From assembly GCA_030430535.1 (NCBI GenBank), contig JAUIKY010000007.1, positions 1-64,000 of the forward strand: 64,000 bases of DNA. Direction: 5' to 3'. Each line of letters opens with the position of its first letter. Within the stretch, counting starts at the first letter, position 1. Below, in pieces: positions 52,661-62,857 of the stretch. This DNA comes from Bacteroidia bacterium (GTDB lineage: Bacteria > Bacteroidota > Bacteroidia > Flavobacteriales > Flavobacteriaceae). The notes beneath the pieces were generated by a model, which was given only the letters and a program-made list of their open reading frames with translations, made no database searches and was not told the origin of the DNA. Both the position numbers and the translations under genes were made by a program.

Positions 52661-54142
52661 CTAGTTTACAGAAAACGTGGTGCCGTCTTTTCCATCTTTA
52701 AGTTGGATGCCAATTTCGGCTAGTTCGTCCCTAATTTTATCAGACAGCGCAAAATCTTTATTGGCTCTGGCTTCTTGCCTCAGTTTTATTAAAACATCAA
52801 CAGCTCCTGCCAATTTATCGGTTCCGGAGTCGCCGTTTGAGCTGTTTACAAGTCCTAGCACGTCAAAAACAAAACCGTTTATGGTATCTTTTAAATTCAC
52901 CAAATCGGCTTCAGAAATGGTCTCTTTTCCTTCCTTTATTTGGTTGATGTATTTGGTTGCTTCAAACAGATGCGCAATTAAAATGGGCGAATTAAAATCG
53001 TCATTCATCGCGTCGTAGCATTTCTGTTTCCAAGAAGCCACATCGAACGACGAGGTTTCAGAGGTCTTTAGCCCGTTTAGAAGGGCAATGGCATCCATCA
53101 ATCTGTTGAAGCCCTTTTCACTGGCTAGAAGTCCTTCATCGGTTAAATCGAGTACACTTCGGTAGGACGATTGCGCATTGAAAAAACGGATTACGCTTGG
53201 TGAATAAGCCTTACTGAAAAATTTATTATCCCCGGAAAGTAATTCGGATGGGTTTACCGTATTTCCGGTGGATTTGGACATGCGTTGCCCGTTAAGCTGA
53301 AGCATGTTGGCATGCATCCAATAATTTACGGGCGATTTGCCTTTGGCCGCTTCGTTTTGTGCAATTTCGCATTCGTGGTGCGGAAATTTTAAATCCATTC
53401 CGCCACCATGAATATCAAATTGGTCACCCAAATATTTGGTGCTCATGGCGGTACATTCTAAATGCCAACCCGGAAAACCGTCGCTCCAGGGCGAAGGCCA
53501 TCGCATAATGTGCTGTGGTTCGGCTTTTTTCCAAAGGGCGAAATCCTGCGGGTTCTTCTTGTCGCTCTGCCCGTCTAGCTCGCGGGTATTGTGTATTAAA
53601 TCTTCAAGTTTTCGTTTGCTCAACTTTCCGTATTCGTTCGTTTCATTGAACTTGTGCACATCAAAATACACCGAGCCATTGACTTCGTAAGCAAAACCGT
53701 TTTCAATAATGGTGTTGATCAGTTCGATCTGCTCAATAATATGTCCGGTTGCCGTAGGTTCGATACTGGGCGGTAAAAAGTTGAAGGTATTTAAAATGTT
53801 ATGAAAATCGACAGTGTATTGTTGAACCACTTCCATGGGTTCAATTTGTTCCAGCCGTGCTTTTTTGGTGATTTTATCTTCACCGGTATCGGCATCGTTT
53901 TCCAAATGACCGGCATCGGTAATGTTCCTCACATAGCGCACTTTATAACCTAAATGTTTAAGGTATCTAAAAACCATATCGAACGACATAAAGGTGCGTA
54001 CATTGCCCAAATGCACATTGCTGTAAACCGTAGGGCCACAAACGTACATGCCTACATAGCCTTCTTCGATAGGTTTAAATGTTTCCTTTTTGCCTGTTAA
54101 CGAATTGTATATTTTTATCTGTTGTTCTTTATAAAGTTGCAT
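52661..54142 (-). CDS. cysS: Cysteinyl-tRNA synthetase
   Basis: 493 residues from the ATG at 54142; an upstream in-frame start would run into folE and add a stretch without family similarity. HIGH-type motif in [11 protein letters not shown], zinc-site WHLECTAMS, and the KMSKS motif as QRMSKSTGN are present. It charges tRNA-Cys. It lies 37 bases after folE and may share a transcript with yidD. Confidence 0.97.
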   Translation of the reverse strand: MQLYKEQQIKIYNSLTGKKETFKPIEEGYVGMYVCGPTVYSNVHLGNVRTFMSFDMVFRYLKHLGYKVRYVRNITDAGHLENDADTGEDKITKKARLEQIEPMEVVQQYTVDFHNILNTFNFLPPSIEPTATGHIIEQIELINTIIENGFAYEVNGSVYFDVHKFNETNEYGKLSKRKLEDLIHNTRELDGQSDKKNPQDFALWKKAEPQHIMRWPSPWSDGFPGWHLECTAMSTKYLGDQFDIHGGGMDLKFPHHECEIAQNEAAKGKSPVNYWMHANMLQLNGQRMSKSTGNTVNPSELLSGDNKFFSKAYSPSVIRFFNAQSSYRSVLDLTDEGLLASEKGFNRLMDAIALLNGLKTSETSSFDVASWKQKCYDAMNDDFNSPILIAHLFEATKYINQIKEGKETISEADLVNLKDTINGFVFDVLGLVNSSNGDSGTDKLAGAVDVLIKLRQEARANKDFALSDKIRDELAEIGIQLKDGKDGTTFSVN

Positions 54143-54179
54143 TAGTGGGCTGGCTTGGTTATTTGTAGGGGGAAATAAC

Positions 54180-54857
54180 TTAAAATTTGGTGTCGAGTTT
54201 AATGTAGTCCAAAAACTCACGGCGTGTGGCCATGTCTTTGAATTTTCCACCAAACTCTGAAGTTACCGTGCTGCTTTCAATATCTCTGATACCTCTTGAA
54301 TTAACACATAAATGCTTGGCGTCGATTATACAGGCCACATCTTTGGTGCCCAAAACACTTTGCAGTTCGCGAACAATTTGAATAGTTAAACGTTCCTGTA
54401 CTTGCGGGCGTTTTGCAAAATAATCCACTATGCGGTTCATTTTTGAAAGCCCTACTACAGAGCCATTGGAAATGTAGGCGATATGGGCTCTTCCTACGAT
54501 TGGCAGTAAATGGTGCTCGCATGTAGAATATAATGTAATATTCTTTTCAACCAGCATTTCGCCGTATTTGTACTTATTATCGAATGTAGAAGCGCTTGGT
54601 TTTTTGTCGGGATCTAGACCGCCAAAAATTTCCTTAACAAACATTTTGGCTACACGGTTTGGCGTGCCTTTTAGGCTGTCGTCACTTAGGTCGAGGCCCA
54701 AGGTTTCCATAATGTGGCGAACATCGTCTTTAATGATGTCTATTTTTTCTTCATTAGAAAGTTTAAAGGCATCGCTGCGCATTGGTGTGTCTTCCGAAGT
54801 GCCAATATGCTCTTCTCCTAAAGCGTCAAAATCTTCTAAATTACTGTCGAATTTCAT
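54180..54857 (-). CDS. folE: GTP cyclohydrolase I
   Basis: 225 residues from the ATG at 54857; the longer frame to 54950 adds a basic stretch without similarity. The zinc ligands are cysteine 113 and histidine 116 in STCEHHLLP and cysteine 184 in KHLCVNSRG. It makes 7,8-dihydroneopterin triphosphate, the first step of folate (and pterin) synthesis. It is followed on the same strand by cysS. Confidence 0.97.
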   Translation of the reverse strand: MKFDSNLEDFDALGEEHIGTSEDTPMRSDAFKLSNEEKIDIIKDDVRHIMETLGLDLSDDSLKGTPNRVAKMFVKEIFGGLDPDKKPSASTFDNKYKYGEMLVEKNITLYSTCEHHLLPIVGRAHIAYISNGSVVGLSKMNRIVDYFAKRPQVQERLTIQIVRELQSVLGTKDVACIIDAKHLCVNSRGIRDIESSTVTSEFGGKFKDMATRREFLDYIKLDTKF

Positions 54858-55149
54858 GTTACATTTATTGTTTTTAACTGAGGGGTGTTTCTTTTTAAGC
54901 TTACCGCGCTTTGTTTCAGTAGGTTGCTTTGAAAAAAGGCCAATACCCACCCGTTAAAAATTTAGTTTGCAAAGATAAGCATTATACTTTTGTTATGCTT
55001 TGTGTTTGCAAATATTTAATACTTACAAAATTTGACGTTAAATTTATATAAAATCAACAATTTGTCTACATCTTTTTTGGCTAGTTTTGTTTCGTGTTGG
55101 TCGATTCTGGTTCGAATGGGCTAAGGTTTAAATATTTAAAAAACAAATA

Positions 55150-55476
55150 ATGAATTGGTTGTTATTGGTTGTTGCAGGCCTGTTTGAAGTTGCATTTGCC
55201 TTTTGTTTGGGCAAAGCCAAAGAGACCACAGGGAATGAAATGTATCTGTGGTATTTAGGGTTTTTACTTACGCTCGCAGTAAGTATGTCACTTTTGGTAA
55301 AGGCCACACAAACTTTGCCCATTGGTACGGCCTATGCGGTTTGGACGGGTATTGGGGCGGTGGGCACTGTGTTGGTTGGTATTTTTGTTTTTAAAGAACC
55401 CACTACTTTTTTGAGGCTGTTGTTTCTTTCTACGTTAATTATGTCTATAATCGGGTTGAAAGCCGTATCGCATTAA
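55150..55476 (+). CDS. SMR family efflux protein (Gdx/SugE-like)
   Basis: 108 residues with four membrane helices. The conserved glutamate is in GLFEVAFAFCLGKA (Glu13), and TLPIGTAYAVWTGIGAVGTVLVG is the family's third-helix motif. The Lys after the Gly-rich LGKAKE is frequent in the guanidinium-export (Gdx) branch, so guanidinium export is a possible role, but drug export is equally possible by eye. I found no guanidine riboswitch upstream. Confidence 0.88.
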   Translation: MNWLLLVVAGLFEVAFAFCLGKAKETTGNEMYLWYLGFLLTLAVSMSLLVKATQTLPIGTAYAVWTGIGAVGTVLVGIFVFKEPTTFLRLLFLSTLIMSIIGLKAVSH

Positions 55477-55499
55477 GGGTGTTGTTACCTAATAGGGTA

Positions 55500-57656
55500 T
55501 TATAAATTATCCAATTGATTGCTTTTTTTGTCTTCACTAATGGTCCAGAAAAAACCAATAAAAAAGAACTGGTCGGTAGCAGGTTGAAGCGCTCGCCTGT
55601 TGAAATTTCCGTTTACATCGGGGGTATTAGTATATTGGTAGCTGTTAATATTTTTAAACCCTAAAACATTATTGACGGAAGCATACAGTATTTTTTGCGA
55701 ACTGATTAAATATGCCCAATTTATGCTCAAACTATTGAAGCTTTTGGTTTTTTGATTTAAAAATCCGGACTGGTTCGGGTCGGTATAAGTACGTCCCGCG
55801 CCGTGAGCATAGCTAAACCCAATTTGACTCCTCCATTGGTTTACCCAATATTTGCCGACGACCGAAAGGTTATGCGGATTTGCAAAATAAGGTTGCGCTT
55901 TGGCAGGGTAGTTTTGGTAGTCGCGTTCGGAATTCAAAAAGGAATAGCTCAACCAATAATCGAAATTTTTAATGCTTTTGCTATCGCGCCAAAAGAAATC
56001 TATGCCTTTAGCGTATCCATGGCCACTGTTGTTGAAATTGCTGTTTAACGAAGCAAAATTGGTATCGTATTTTACCAAATCATTATATTTTTTGTAGTAG
56101 GCTTCGGCGCGGAATAATTTTTTGTCGCCATTGTATTGATAGTTAAAAATATAATGGGTTGTTTTTTGAGGCTTTAAATTCTGGTTGAATTTCAATATTT
56201 CGCTCGAAGGGTTTTGATGAAAATTCCCGTAAGCCAGCGATATTTGGCTTTTGTTGGAGGTTTTATAAGCCACGGAAAATCTCGGTGAAATCGTGAAATC
56301 ATCAAATAATTGACTATACTCGCCGCGCAGACCTGGCTTAAAGGCCAATGTTTTCGAAATGAAAATATCGGTTTCGGTAAAAACGGCCGCCAGATTGTTG
56401 TTGAAGCCGTAGTTGGGGCTTTCTAAAATTTCGTCACGGTAGGATTCGTTAAAACCAGTGGAAAAATATTCAGCGCCAAAATTAATTTTAAACTGGTTGC
56501 TGACTCTGTTTTTCAATTTCAGTTTGGCATGCACGGAGTTTTCGGTGTTTTTTATAATGCTTTCTGATATATTCAGGTGGTTACCTGCCCGTGTGTAACT
56601 CATCCCTCCAAAAAGCGTCCAAGAGCTGTTCAGTTTGCTTTCGTAAGAACCGTTCATGTAAACGTTGTTGTTTTTTAGTTTAAAATAAAGGCCTTCTGGA
56701 GTGTTGATATCGTCTTGGGTCAGTTCAAAATTGGTGGCATCAAAAGCGCTATAAAGTTTAAATAGCCCCGAATTGGTTTTGTGGCGAAAAACGGCTTCCC
56801 CTGAAAAGGTTTCAAAAGGTTTTATCCATTGGTTTCTGTTGGTGAAAATGGCATTGTATGGCGCTAAATTTATGTAGGAAGCATTAACACTCACCGAACT
56901 TTTCTCCCATTTTTGGGTGTTTCCTAAACTGGCGCCCAAGCTCATGATGCCAATATCGGTTTTTTCTTGGTCGGGTTCGTCAATGGTATTTAGCAATAAA
57001 ACACTGGATAGCGCCTGACCATATTCTGCCGAATACCCACCGGTTGAAAACGTAATGCCGTCAAACAAAAACGGCGAGTAGCGTCCGCGGGTAGGGGCAT
57101 TGTTAGTAGTTGGGGTATAGGGCGTAAATACGCGAATGCCATCGATGAAAATCTGGGTTTCGTTGGCATCGCCGCCACGAACGAATAGTCGGCCATCTTC
57201 GGCAACGGTGGTTGTTCCGGGCAAGGTTTGCAGTGCGCCAACAAAATCGCCCAAAGCACTTGCCGTGGTGACTACATCCAATGGTTTTAGTGCGTTTACT
57301 TTGCTGTTGTCGCCAGCAGAAAAGGTTCCGGCCGATAGTACAACGGCATCTAAAGTGTTCAGGTCTTCTTTCAATTTTATGATAACATTTTTCATGAACG
57401 ATATATCGCCAACCATTTTAAAAGTTTCGAAAGCTAAGTATGAAACTACCAAAGTTTGTGTGCCAGTTTCGGAAGTAGAAAACGAAAATTTGCCATTTTC
57501 ATTGGAGGTTGCGCCGTCGTAGGTGCCTTCTAGGTAAATATTGGCTCCTTCAATGGGTTTGTTTTTAGTGTTAAAAACGGTTCCGCTAATGGTGGTTTGT
57601 GCCACGGTTTGAAGCGAAGTAAAAATAAGAATAAGGAAGAAGATAGTGGTTTTCAT
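55500..57656 (-). CDS. TonB-dependent outer membrane receptor
   Basis: 718 residues. The signal peptide ends TVAQ, followed by a carboxypeptidase regulatory-like domain (TISGTVFNTKNKPIEGANIYLEGT...ATSNENGKFSF, about 22-95), the plug (about 115-235, with LPGTTTVAEDGRLFVRGGDA) and a 22-strand-type barrel ending in FFIGFFWTIS. No SusD partner is near, so it is probably a metal or small-molecule receptor rather than a polysaccharide one. The substrate is unknown. It is convergent with the SMR gene. Confidence 0.93.
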   Translation of the reverse strand: MKTTIFFLILIFTSLQTVAQTTISGTVFNTKNKPIEGANIYLEGTYDGATSNENGKFSFSTSETGTQTLVVSYLAFETFKMVGDISFMKNVIIKLKEDLNTLDAVVLSAGTFSAGDNSKVNALKPLDVVTTASALGDFVGALQTLPGTTTVAEDGRLFVRGGDANETQIFIDGIRVFTPYTPTTNNAPTRGRYSPFLFDGITFSTGGYSAEYGQALSSVLLLNTIDEPDQEKTDIGIMSLGASLGNTQKWEKSSVSVNASYINLAPYNAIFTNRNQWIKPFETFSGEAVFRHKTNSGLFKLYSAFDATNFELTQDDINTPEGLYFKLKNNNVYMNGSYESKLNSSWTLFGGMSYTRAGNHLNISESIIKNTENSVHAKLKLKNRVSNQFKINFGAEYFSTGFNESYRDEILESPNYGFNNNLAAVFTETDIFISKTLAFKPGLRGEYSQLFDDFTISPRFSVAYKTSNKSQISLAYGNFHQNPSSEILKFNQNLKPQKTTHYIFNYQYNGDKKLFRAEAYYKKYNDLVKYDTNFASLNSNFNNSGHGYAKGIDFFWRDSKSIKNFDYWLSYSFLNSERDYQNYPAKAQPYFANPHNLSVVGKYWVNQWRSQIGFSYAHGAGRTYTDPNQSGFLNQKTKSFNSLSINWAYLISSQKILYASVNNVLGFKNINSYQYTNTPDVNGNFNRRALQPATDQFFFIGFFWTISEDKKSNQLDNL

Positions 57657-58222
57657 CGGTTGGTCTTTTTGTTGGTTTTTGAAGGATTAATGAATTTAGC
57701 CTGCACAAATTTGCAATAGGAAAGAGGAAGGAAAAATTGTTAAATACCGAACTGTTAAATAATGCTGATGAATTGAATTTTTTTCAGAAAAACTAAAATG
57801 ACCGTATGGGAAAATGGACTCTCGGTATGTGGGAAATCGAACCGCTTTTTCAAAATTGAAAGAAGATGAATTGTGGTTTTTTAGACTTTTTAGACGTGTG
57901 AAAAAACTATTAAAAAATTTTTATATTAGCTTTACAAAAAACTACTTAAAATTCAATTTTAAATCGTAAAAACGGTTGATAGGTTTTATCTATAGTTGTT
58001 TGTTATTTTGTTTTTAATCAGAGTTTTATTGGTTTTTATTTAAACTTAAGGTTTAAACTGCTATTTCTGATTTAGAATAATTATTAATCTTCAAAAAAAA
58101 CGAAAAACTTAGAATCAATCACTTTCATTTTCTTCATTTACAAAGTATGAATGAAAATAGTTTTTAGTATTTGTAACATTCCTAAAAATTAAGCTACTTA
58201 CATTGTAACTAAACCACCATCA
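57657..58222. other. 566-base divergent gap between TonB receptor and ECF sigma factor
   Basis: No gene is visible. The DNA is strongly A/T-rich, with runs such as AAAAAACTATTAAAAAATTTT at about 57901-57921. It must hold the promoters of both genes, but I cannot assign boxes with confidence. Confidence 0.4.
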
Positions 58223-58717
58223 TTGAATAAAGAACTAGAACATAGTTTTGTTGAATTGCTGGAAAAGCACCAAAATATTGCACACAAAATTTGCCGTTTG
58301 TACACCAATAATTATGATGCCCATAACGATTTATTTCAGGAAATAACCGTACAGCTTTGGAAAGCCTACCCAAAATTCCGGGGCGATTCGAAGTTTAGTA
58401 CCTGGATGTACCGTGTAGCTTTAAACACAGCCATTACACTTTACAGAAAATCGAAACGCACCATACAAACGCAGGATTTTGAAGGTGTGGAATTCAAAAT
58501 AAAAGCGCAAGATTATGACGATACCGAAGAGCAACAACTTAAAGTACTGTACCAAGCGGTACACCAATTAAACGATATTGAAAAAGCATTGGTTTTCTTA
58601 TATCTTGAAGATAAAAACTATAAGGAAATCAGTGAAACATTAGGTATTAGCGAGGTGAATGCCCGTGTGAAGATGAACCGAATTAAAACAAAGCTAAAAA
58701 CCATTTTAAATCCGTGA
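58223..58717 (+). CDS. ECF-type RNA polymerase sigma factor
   Basis: 164 residues. Region 2 is visible as DLFQEITVQLWKAYPKFRG plus STWMYRVALNTAI, and region 4 as YKEISETLGISEVNARVKMNRIKTKLK. Translation probably starts at TTG 58223. Its partner, four bases downstream, is a membrane protein and likely the anti-sigma factor. Confidence 0.92.
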   Translation: MNKELEHSFVELLEKHQNIAHKICRLYTNNYDAHNDLFQEITVQLWKAYPKFRGDSKFSTWMYRVALNTAITLYRKSKRTIQTQDFEGVEFKIKAQDYDDTEEQQLKVLYQAVHQLNDIEKALVFLYLEDKNYKEISETLGISEVNARVKMNRIKTKLKTILNP

Positions 58718-58721
58718 TGCT

Positions 58722-59354
58722 ATGGATGGACTAGAGTTACTAAAGAAAGACTGGAATAAGCAACCGGAGCACAAGAAGCTTACGGTTGGCGAAATATACC
58801 CGATGCTGCACAAAAAATCGTCTTCAATTGTGAAGACCTTGTTTTACATTAGTGTGGCCGAATTGGTGTTTTGGATTTTAATCAATACCGTTCCGTATTT
58901 TACATCTGACTCGTTCAGAGAACGATTGGATACCGTATATGCTGATGATGGAACTTTTACCGTGCTTACTGTTTTTGGCTATGCCGTAATTCTCTTGTTT
59001 ATTTTTCTGTTGTTTAAATCTTATAAATCCATTTCGGTAACCGATAGTGCCAAGCAGCTAATGGAAAGCATTTTGCGCACCCGAAAAATAGTAAAATACT
59101 ATGTGCTTTATAATTTAATAGTTGCAGGAGGCTCGCTGCTTTTCGGTTTTTATTTTGCGTTTACCCATAATCCTGAATTGGCCGATCAAGTAGCCCATTT
59201 TAGCCGGGAACAAACCATAATGGCCACGGCTGTGGTGGTCATTTCAACAGTGGTGTTTATACTTATTATTTGGTTGTTTTACAGGCTTATTTATGGTTTG
59301 TTGCTAAAACGCTTAAACCGAAACTACAAAGAGCTTAAAAAGCTTGATGTTTAA
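58722..59354 (+). CDS. Four-helix membrane protein, putative anti-sigma partner
   Basis: 210 residues. Four hydrophobic segments: about 38-58, 78-97, 124-147 and 165-190. The first 30 residues (MDGLELLKKDWNKQPEHKKL) are charged and would face the cytoplasm, where they could bind the sigma factor encoded just upstream. I recognise no catalytic domain. The stop codon overlaps the stop of the convergent anti-sigma gene (TTAA at 59351-59354). Confidence 0.78.
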   Translation: MDGLELLKKDWNKQPEHKKLTVGEIYPMLHKKSSSIVKTLFYISVAELVFWILINTVPYFTSDSFRERLDTVYADDGTFTVLTVFGYAVILLFIFLLFKSYKSISVTDSAKQLMESILRTRKIVKYYVLYNLIVAGGSLLFGFYFAFTHNPELADQVAHFSREQTIMATAVVVISTVVFILIIWLFYRLIYGLLLKRLNRNYKELKKLDV

Positions 59355-60151
59355 GATTTAACTACACCAAGAGTATAAAGTTGCTCCATGGTTGGGGTTT
59401 CGCTTCCGCCGGCAGGTTCTAAAGTGATACCAAAGGCTTCACTCTCGTTGGTGTTTTCAATTTCGAAAATTTTGTTTTCATCGGAAATGAAATCGTCAAT
59501 AGTGCCCAAACTGGTTGGTGTTAACGGGCTTAATTTTAACGACCAAACTTGGTAAACGGTGCCCTGGGGAGGTTCGGGAAGCCCTTGCGCATCCAAGAAT
59601 ATGCGGTTTGATGTTTTATCCCAATACACTTTGGCGTAAGTGCTCGAAAAATGGCCTTGTCCTGCCAATGGCACTTGGGTGATGTTTTCGTCCCTTAACA
59701 CCGAAATTAAAGTGTTGGCTTCCTCTAAACTGGTTTTTGAAAGTTCTATTTGCGTTTCCAGTAAGTCTATTTGTGTGTTTGAAATTTTTATATCGCTTTC
59801 CAGTTGTCTGTTTTCGTTGGCGAACCACATAAGCCCTAGGCCCAAAATAATGGCGGCGGCCCAACCAGTGTAAGTTATCCAATTGTATTTTGGTTTGGTG
59901 ATTGAAACGACTTTGCCCGATTTACTTAAGCCTAAATGGTCTTTTACGGCCTGGAATATTTTTGATCGGTTTGTAGCGGGAGCTGCAGCTGATGTTAATT
60001 TAATGGCAGCCGATTCTATTTCAAGAACTTCCTGTAAAATTTCCGGATGCTCCATCATCATACCGTAGACCTCCTGATTTTCTTTTTCAGAAAGAACACC
60101 GGCTACGTATAGCTCCAAAATACCAGATTCTATGTAGGTTTTAATGTCCAT
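59351..60151 (-). CDS. RskA-type anti-sigma factor
   Basis: 266 residues. The N-terminal part (1-70, ILELYVAGVLSEKENQEVY) binds sigma, one membrane helix lies at about 93-110, a coiled coil follows (112-150), and the C-terminal RskA domain (about 155-266) has AKVYWDKTSNRIFL, GTVYQVWSLKLSPL and TLEPAGGSETPT. No HxxxCxxC zinc motif is present. It starts one base after the stop of its sigma factor gene, so the two are coupled. Confidence 0.9.
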   Translation of the reverse strand: MDIKTYIESGILELYVAGVLSEKENQEVYGMMMEHPEILQEVLEIESAAIKLTSAAAPATNRSKIFQAVKDHLGLSKSGKVVSITKPKYNWITYTGWAAAIILGLGLMWFANENRQLESDIKISNTQIDLLETQIELSKTSLEEANTLISVLRDENITQVPLAGQGHFSSTYAKVYWDKTSNRIFLDAQGLPEPPQGTVYQVWSLKLSPLTPTSLGTIDDFISDENKIFEIENTNESEAFGITLEPAGGSETPTMEQLYTLGVVKS

Positions 60152-60152
60152 T

Positions 60153-60683
60153 TTAATTCAATACCAAATTTCTCAATTCTTTAATACAATTCCTGTTTCT
60201 TGTTTTTATGGTGCCCACAGGCATGTTTAGGGCTTCGGAAGCTTCAGTTTGAGTATAGCCCCTAAAATAGAGCAGTTCGATGACAGATTTACATTTTTCG
60301 GCTAGCTTGTCTACAAACTTTTTAATGCCAATGGCATCGGTCTTTTGGTCTAAACTTTCTCCCGTTGCAATTATATCTACGAAAAAATCGGAGTCAAGGT
60401 TTTGTTTCGATTTTTTGAAAGCCTTAGAACGCGTTTTGTCTATGGCGGCGTTTCGTGCAATATTTAAAATCCAAGTAAAAAACCGCCCCTTGCTGCTTGA
60501 ATAAGTATCTGCCTTGTGCCATGCTTTTATAAAAACATCTTGCATCACTTCTTCGGCAATAGCATGGTCTCTCACAATATTGAAAATGACGCCGTGCATG
60601 CTTTCACTATACATATTGTATAGGCTTTCAAAAGCTTTTTCGTCTTTTTTTTGAAATTGAACTACAAGGAAGTCTAAGTCCAT
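60153..60683 (-). CDS. ECF-type RNA polymerase sigma factor, SigK-like
   Basis: 176 residues from the ATG at 60683; the earlier in-frame start adds a hydrophobic stretch not found in sigma factors. Region 2 shows AEEVMQDVFIKAWHKADTY and RFFTWILNIARNAAIDKTRS, region 4 RGYTQTEASEALNMPVGTIKTRN. Its anti-sigma of the RskA type follows directly. A module of this kind in the family often responds to oxidative or envelope stress, and sodC is next upstream. Confidence 0.92.
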   Translation of the reverse strand: MDLDFLVVQFQKKDEKAFESLYNMYSESMHGVIFNIVRDHAIAEEVMQDVFIKAWHKADTYSSSKGRFFTWILNIARNAAIDKTRSKAFKKSKQNLDSDFFVDIIATGESLDQKTDAIGIKKFVDKLAEKCKSVIELLYFRGYTQTEASEALNMPVGTIKTRNRNCIKELRNLVLN

Positions 60684-60763
60684 AAAGGGGAATCGATTAA
60701 AGAATAAAGCCAAGATAATCAATAAAAATTATCTTGGCTTAGTTATTAGAGTTTTTGTTTTTG

Positions 60764-61339
60764 TTATTCTATGATTCCGGCGCAACTTACTCTAGCTCCT
60801 GCAGCACCAGAAGGCTGGGAAGTAAAATCGTCGGCCCCGGCATGAACAATGATGGCTTTGCCAACAATGTTTTTGTTTTCGTCGTCGCAACCAATGCACC
60901 ACTCATCAGTAGTAAACGAAATGGTGCCGTTACCATTTTCATCGGCAGTAAAGTTTCCAATATCTCCTTTGTGGTAACCTTCGGCAGCGCCCCATTTTCC
61001 GTGAGGTTGTGCGGTTGGGTTCCAGTGGCCACCGGCCGATGTGCCATCGGGAGCAGAACAATCAGACGATTCGTGGATGTGAATAGCATGTTGCCCAGCT
61101 TCAAGTCCGCTGATTATGGCCGTCATGCTCACTTGTCCATCTTCTTCCTTAAAAACCACGTTACCGCTAACGTTACTGTCGCTTTTTGCGGCCAAGGTCA
61201 TTTTAATTTTTTTAGGTGCTTGGGTGGCTACTTCGGTTGTTTCGGTTTCAGTCTCCATGGTTTTGGTCTCTTTTTTTTCATTTTTACAAGACACAAATCC
61301 TATGGCTAAGGCAATTATCGCTATGCTTATTTTTTTCAT
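60764..61339 (-). CDS. sodC: Cu-Zn superoxide dismutase lipoprotein
   Basis: 191 residues with lipobox GFVSC (cysteine 18), followed by a Glu/Thr-rich linker. The metal-binding HAIHIHESSDCSAPDGTSAGG, HWNPTAQPHGKWG and late HAGADDFTSQPSGAAGARVSC are complete, so the enzyme should be active. It removes superoxide outside the inner membrane. It lies upstream of the SigK-like module on the same strand (41 bases to the shorter gap end), though a shared transcript is uncertain. Confidence 0.96.
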   Translation of the reverse strand: MKKISIAIIALAIGFVSCKNEKKETKTMETETETTEVATQAPKKIKMTLAAKSDSNVSGNVVFKEEDGQVSMTAIISGLEAGQHAIHIHESSDCSAPDGTSAGGHWNPTAQPHGKWGAAEGYHKGDIGNFTADENGNGTISFTTDEWCIGCDDENKNIVGKAIIVHAGADDFTSQPSGAAGARVSCAGIIE

Positions 61340-61363
61340 GATGTTTATATTTTTAGGTTCATT

Positions 61364-61394
61364 CGAAAGTAAAACAATAATAAAACAATTACAA
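61364..61394 (-). promoter_or_regulatory. Possible promoter of sodC
   Basis: On the minus strand TTG (61394-61392) is followed after 20 bases by TACTTTCG (61371-61364), one mismatch from TAnnTTTG. The ATG is 24 bases downstream. Confidence 0.45.
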
Positions 61395-61454
61395 ATTACA
61401 GATTGACTTATATCATATTTTTATGTGTCGGATTCGCTTAATTTTGACTTTTAA

Positions 61455-62828
61455 ATGTTAGGTATGTTACAATCATTAGTCAATAAATACAATATTGCGG
61501 GGCCACGGTATACCAGCTACCCAACGGTGCCGTATTGGAATCCGGATACTTTTTCTTCGGAAAAATGGAAAGATTCATTGGTAAAATCGTTTAACGAAAG
61601 TAATACCGATGAGGGTATAAGTCTTTATATCCATTTGCCGTTTTGCGAAAGTTTGTGTACGTTTTGCGGTTGCAATAAGCGCATTACTAAGCAACATAGC
61701 GTAGAGTCGCCATACATTGAAGCGGTTTTGAAAGAATGGAAACTTTATTTGGAGTTGTTAGGTGAAAAGCCCAAAATAAAGGAAATGCACTTGGGGGGCG
61801 GTACGCCAACATTTTTTAGTACTGAAAATTTAAAACGGTTAATTAACGGTATTTTGAAGACTTCGGAAGTTACCGAAAACCACGAATTCAGTTTTGAAGG
61901 CCACCCCAACAATACCACAACCGCACATTTACAAGTGCTTTACGATTTGGGATTTCGGCGAGTGAGTTTTGGTGTTCAGGATTATAATGAAACTGTGCAA
62001 AAAGCCATTCATCGTATCCAGCCTTTTGAACATGTAAAACGTGTTACTGACGCTGCTCGAAAAATAGGCTATACCTCGGTGGGGCACGATATTATTTTTG
62101 GTTTGCCATTCCAAACTTTAGAGCACGTTCAGCAAACCATTTTAAAAACCAAGGCATTGTTGCCCGACCGTTTGGCATTTTATAGCTATGCGCATGTACC
62201 GTGGATTAAAGGTAATGGGCAACGTGGATTTGATGAGGCCGATTTACCATCGGCAAAACTAAAACGGCAGCAATACGAATTAGGAAAAAAACTGTTGGCC
62301 GAGGTGGGCTACACCGAAGTGGGCATGGACCATTTCGCCTTGAAAACCGATAGCCTTTGCCAATCGATGAAAAATGGGAGTTTACACCGAAATTTTATGG
62401 GCTATACGGCATCAAAAACCCAAGCTATGATTGGGTTGGGCGTATCGTCCATAAGCGATAGTTGGTATGGGTTTTCGCAAAATGTAAAGAAAATTGAGGA
62501 TTACTACCGCTTGTTGGGTGAAAATACCATTCCGGTGTATCGCGGACATATTTTAAGTGATGAAGATTTGATAATCCGAAAACATATTCTTAACTTAATG
62601 TGTCAATTTAAAACATCCTGGCGCGATAAAACCTTGCATTTCAAGGAAATTCCAGATGTACTTATTAAGTTAAGTGAAATGGAAAAAGACCAATTGCTAA
62701 GCATAAACGTCCACGGTATTGAGGTTACTGCGATAGGAAGGCCATTTGTTAGAAATATATGTATGGCCTTCGATGTGCTATTGCAGCGCAAGCAGCCCGA
62801 TACGCAATTGTTTTCCATGACCGTTTAA
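61455..62828 (+). CDS. hemN: Oxygen-independent coproporphyrinogen III oxidase HemN
   Basis: 457 residues. The radical SAM CxxxCxxC motif is C64, C68, C71 in PFCESLCTFCGCNK, with the extra C73 of HemN, and the AGPRYTSYPTVPYW start is diagnostic. GGGTPTFFS and HDIIFGLPFQ mark the SAM-binding strands. It makes protoporphyrinogen IX without oxygen, for heme. A universal stress protein gene follows 29 bases downstream. Confidence 0.96.
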   Translation: MLGMLQSLVNKYNIAGPRYTSYPTVPYWNPDTFSSEKWKDSLVKSFNESNTDEGISLYIHLPFCESLCTFCGCNKRITKQHSVESPYIEAVLKEWKLYLELLGEKPKIKEMHLGGGTPTFFSTENLKRLINGILKTSEVTENHEFSFEGHPNNTTTAHLQVLYDLGFRRVSFGVQDYNETVQKAIHRIQPFEHVKRVTDAARKIGYTSVGHDIIFGLPFQTLEHVQQTILKTKALLPDRLAFYSYAHVPWIKGNGQRGFDEADLPSAKLKRQQYELGKKLLAEVGYTEVGMDHFALKTDSLCQSMKNGSLHRNFMGYTASKTQAMIGLGVSSISDSWYGFSQNVKKIEDYYRLLGENTIPVYRGHILSDEDLIIRKHILNLMCQFKTSWRDKTLHFKEIPDVLIKLSEMEKDQLLSINVHGIEVTAIGRPFVRNICMAFDVLLQRKQPDTQLFSMTV

Positions 62829-62857
62829 ACCAAGTTTCACCCTAAAATTAAGTAAAA

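Noticed and set aside
54142-54253. A longer start for cysS
   Set aside because: The extra 37 codons would overlap folE and do not resemble cysteinyl-tRNA synthetases; the ATG at 54142 fits the family start.
55101-55120. GGTTCGAATGGG, like a tRNA T-arm
   Set aside because: No acceptor stem, D-arm or anticodon arm can be folded around it.
54960-55149. A guanidine riboswitch upstream of the SMR gene
   Set aside because: I looked for ACGR-type hairpin pairs and conserved ykkC-like elements and saw none.
60755-61309. A 184-codon plus-strand frame
   Set aside because: It is the antisense shadow of sodC, whose metal-binding residues and lipobox are all in place on the minus strand.
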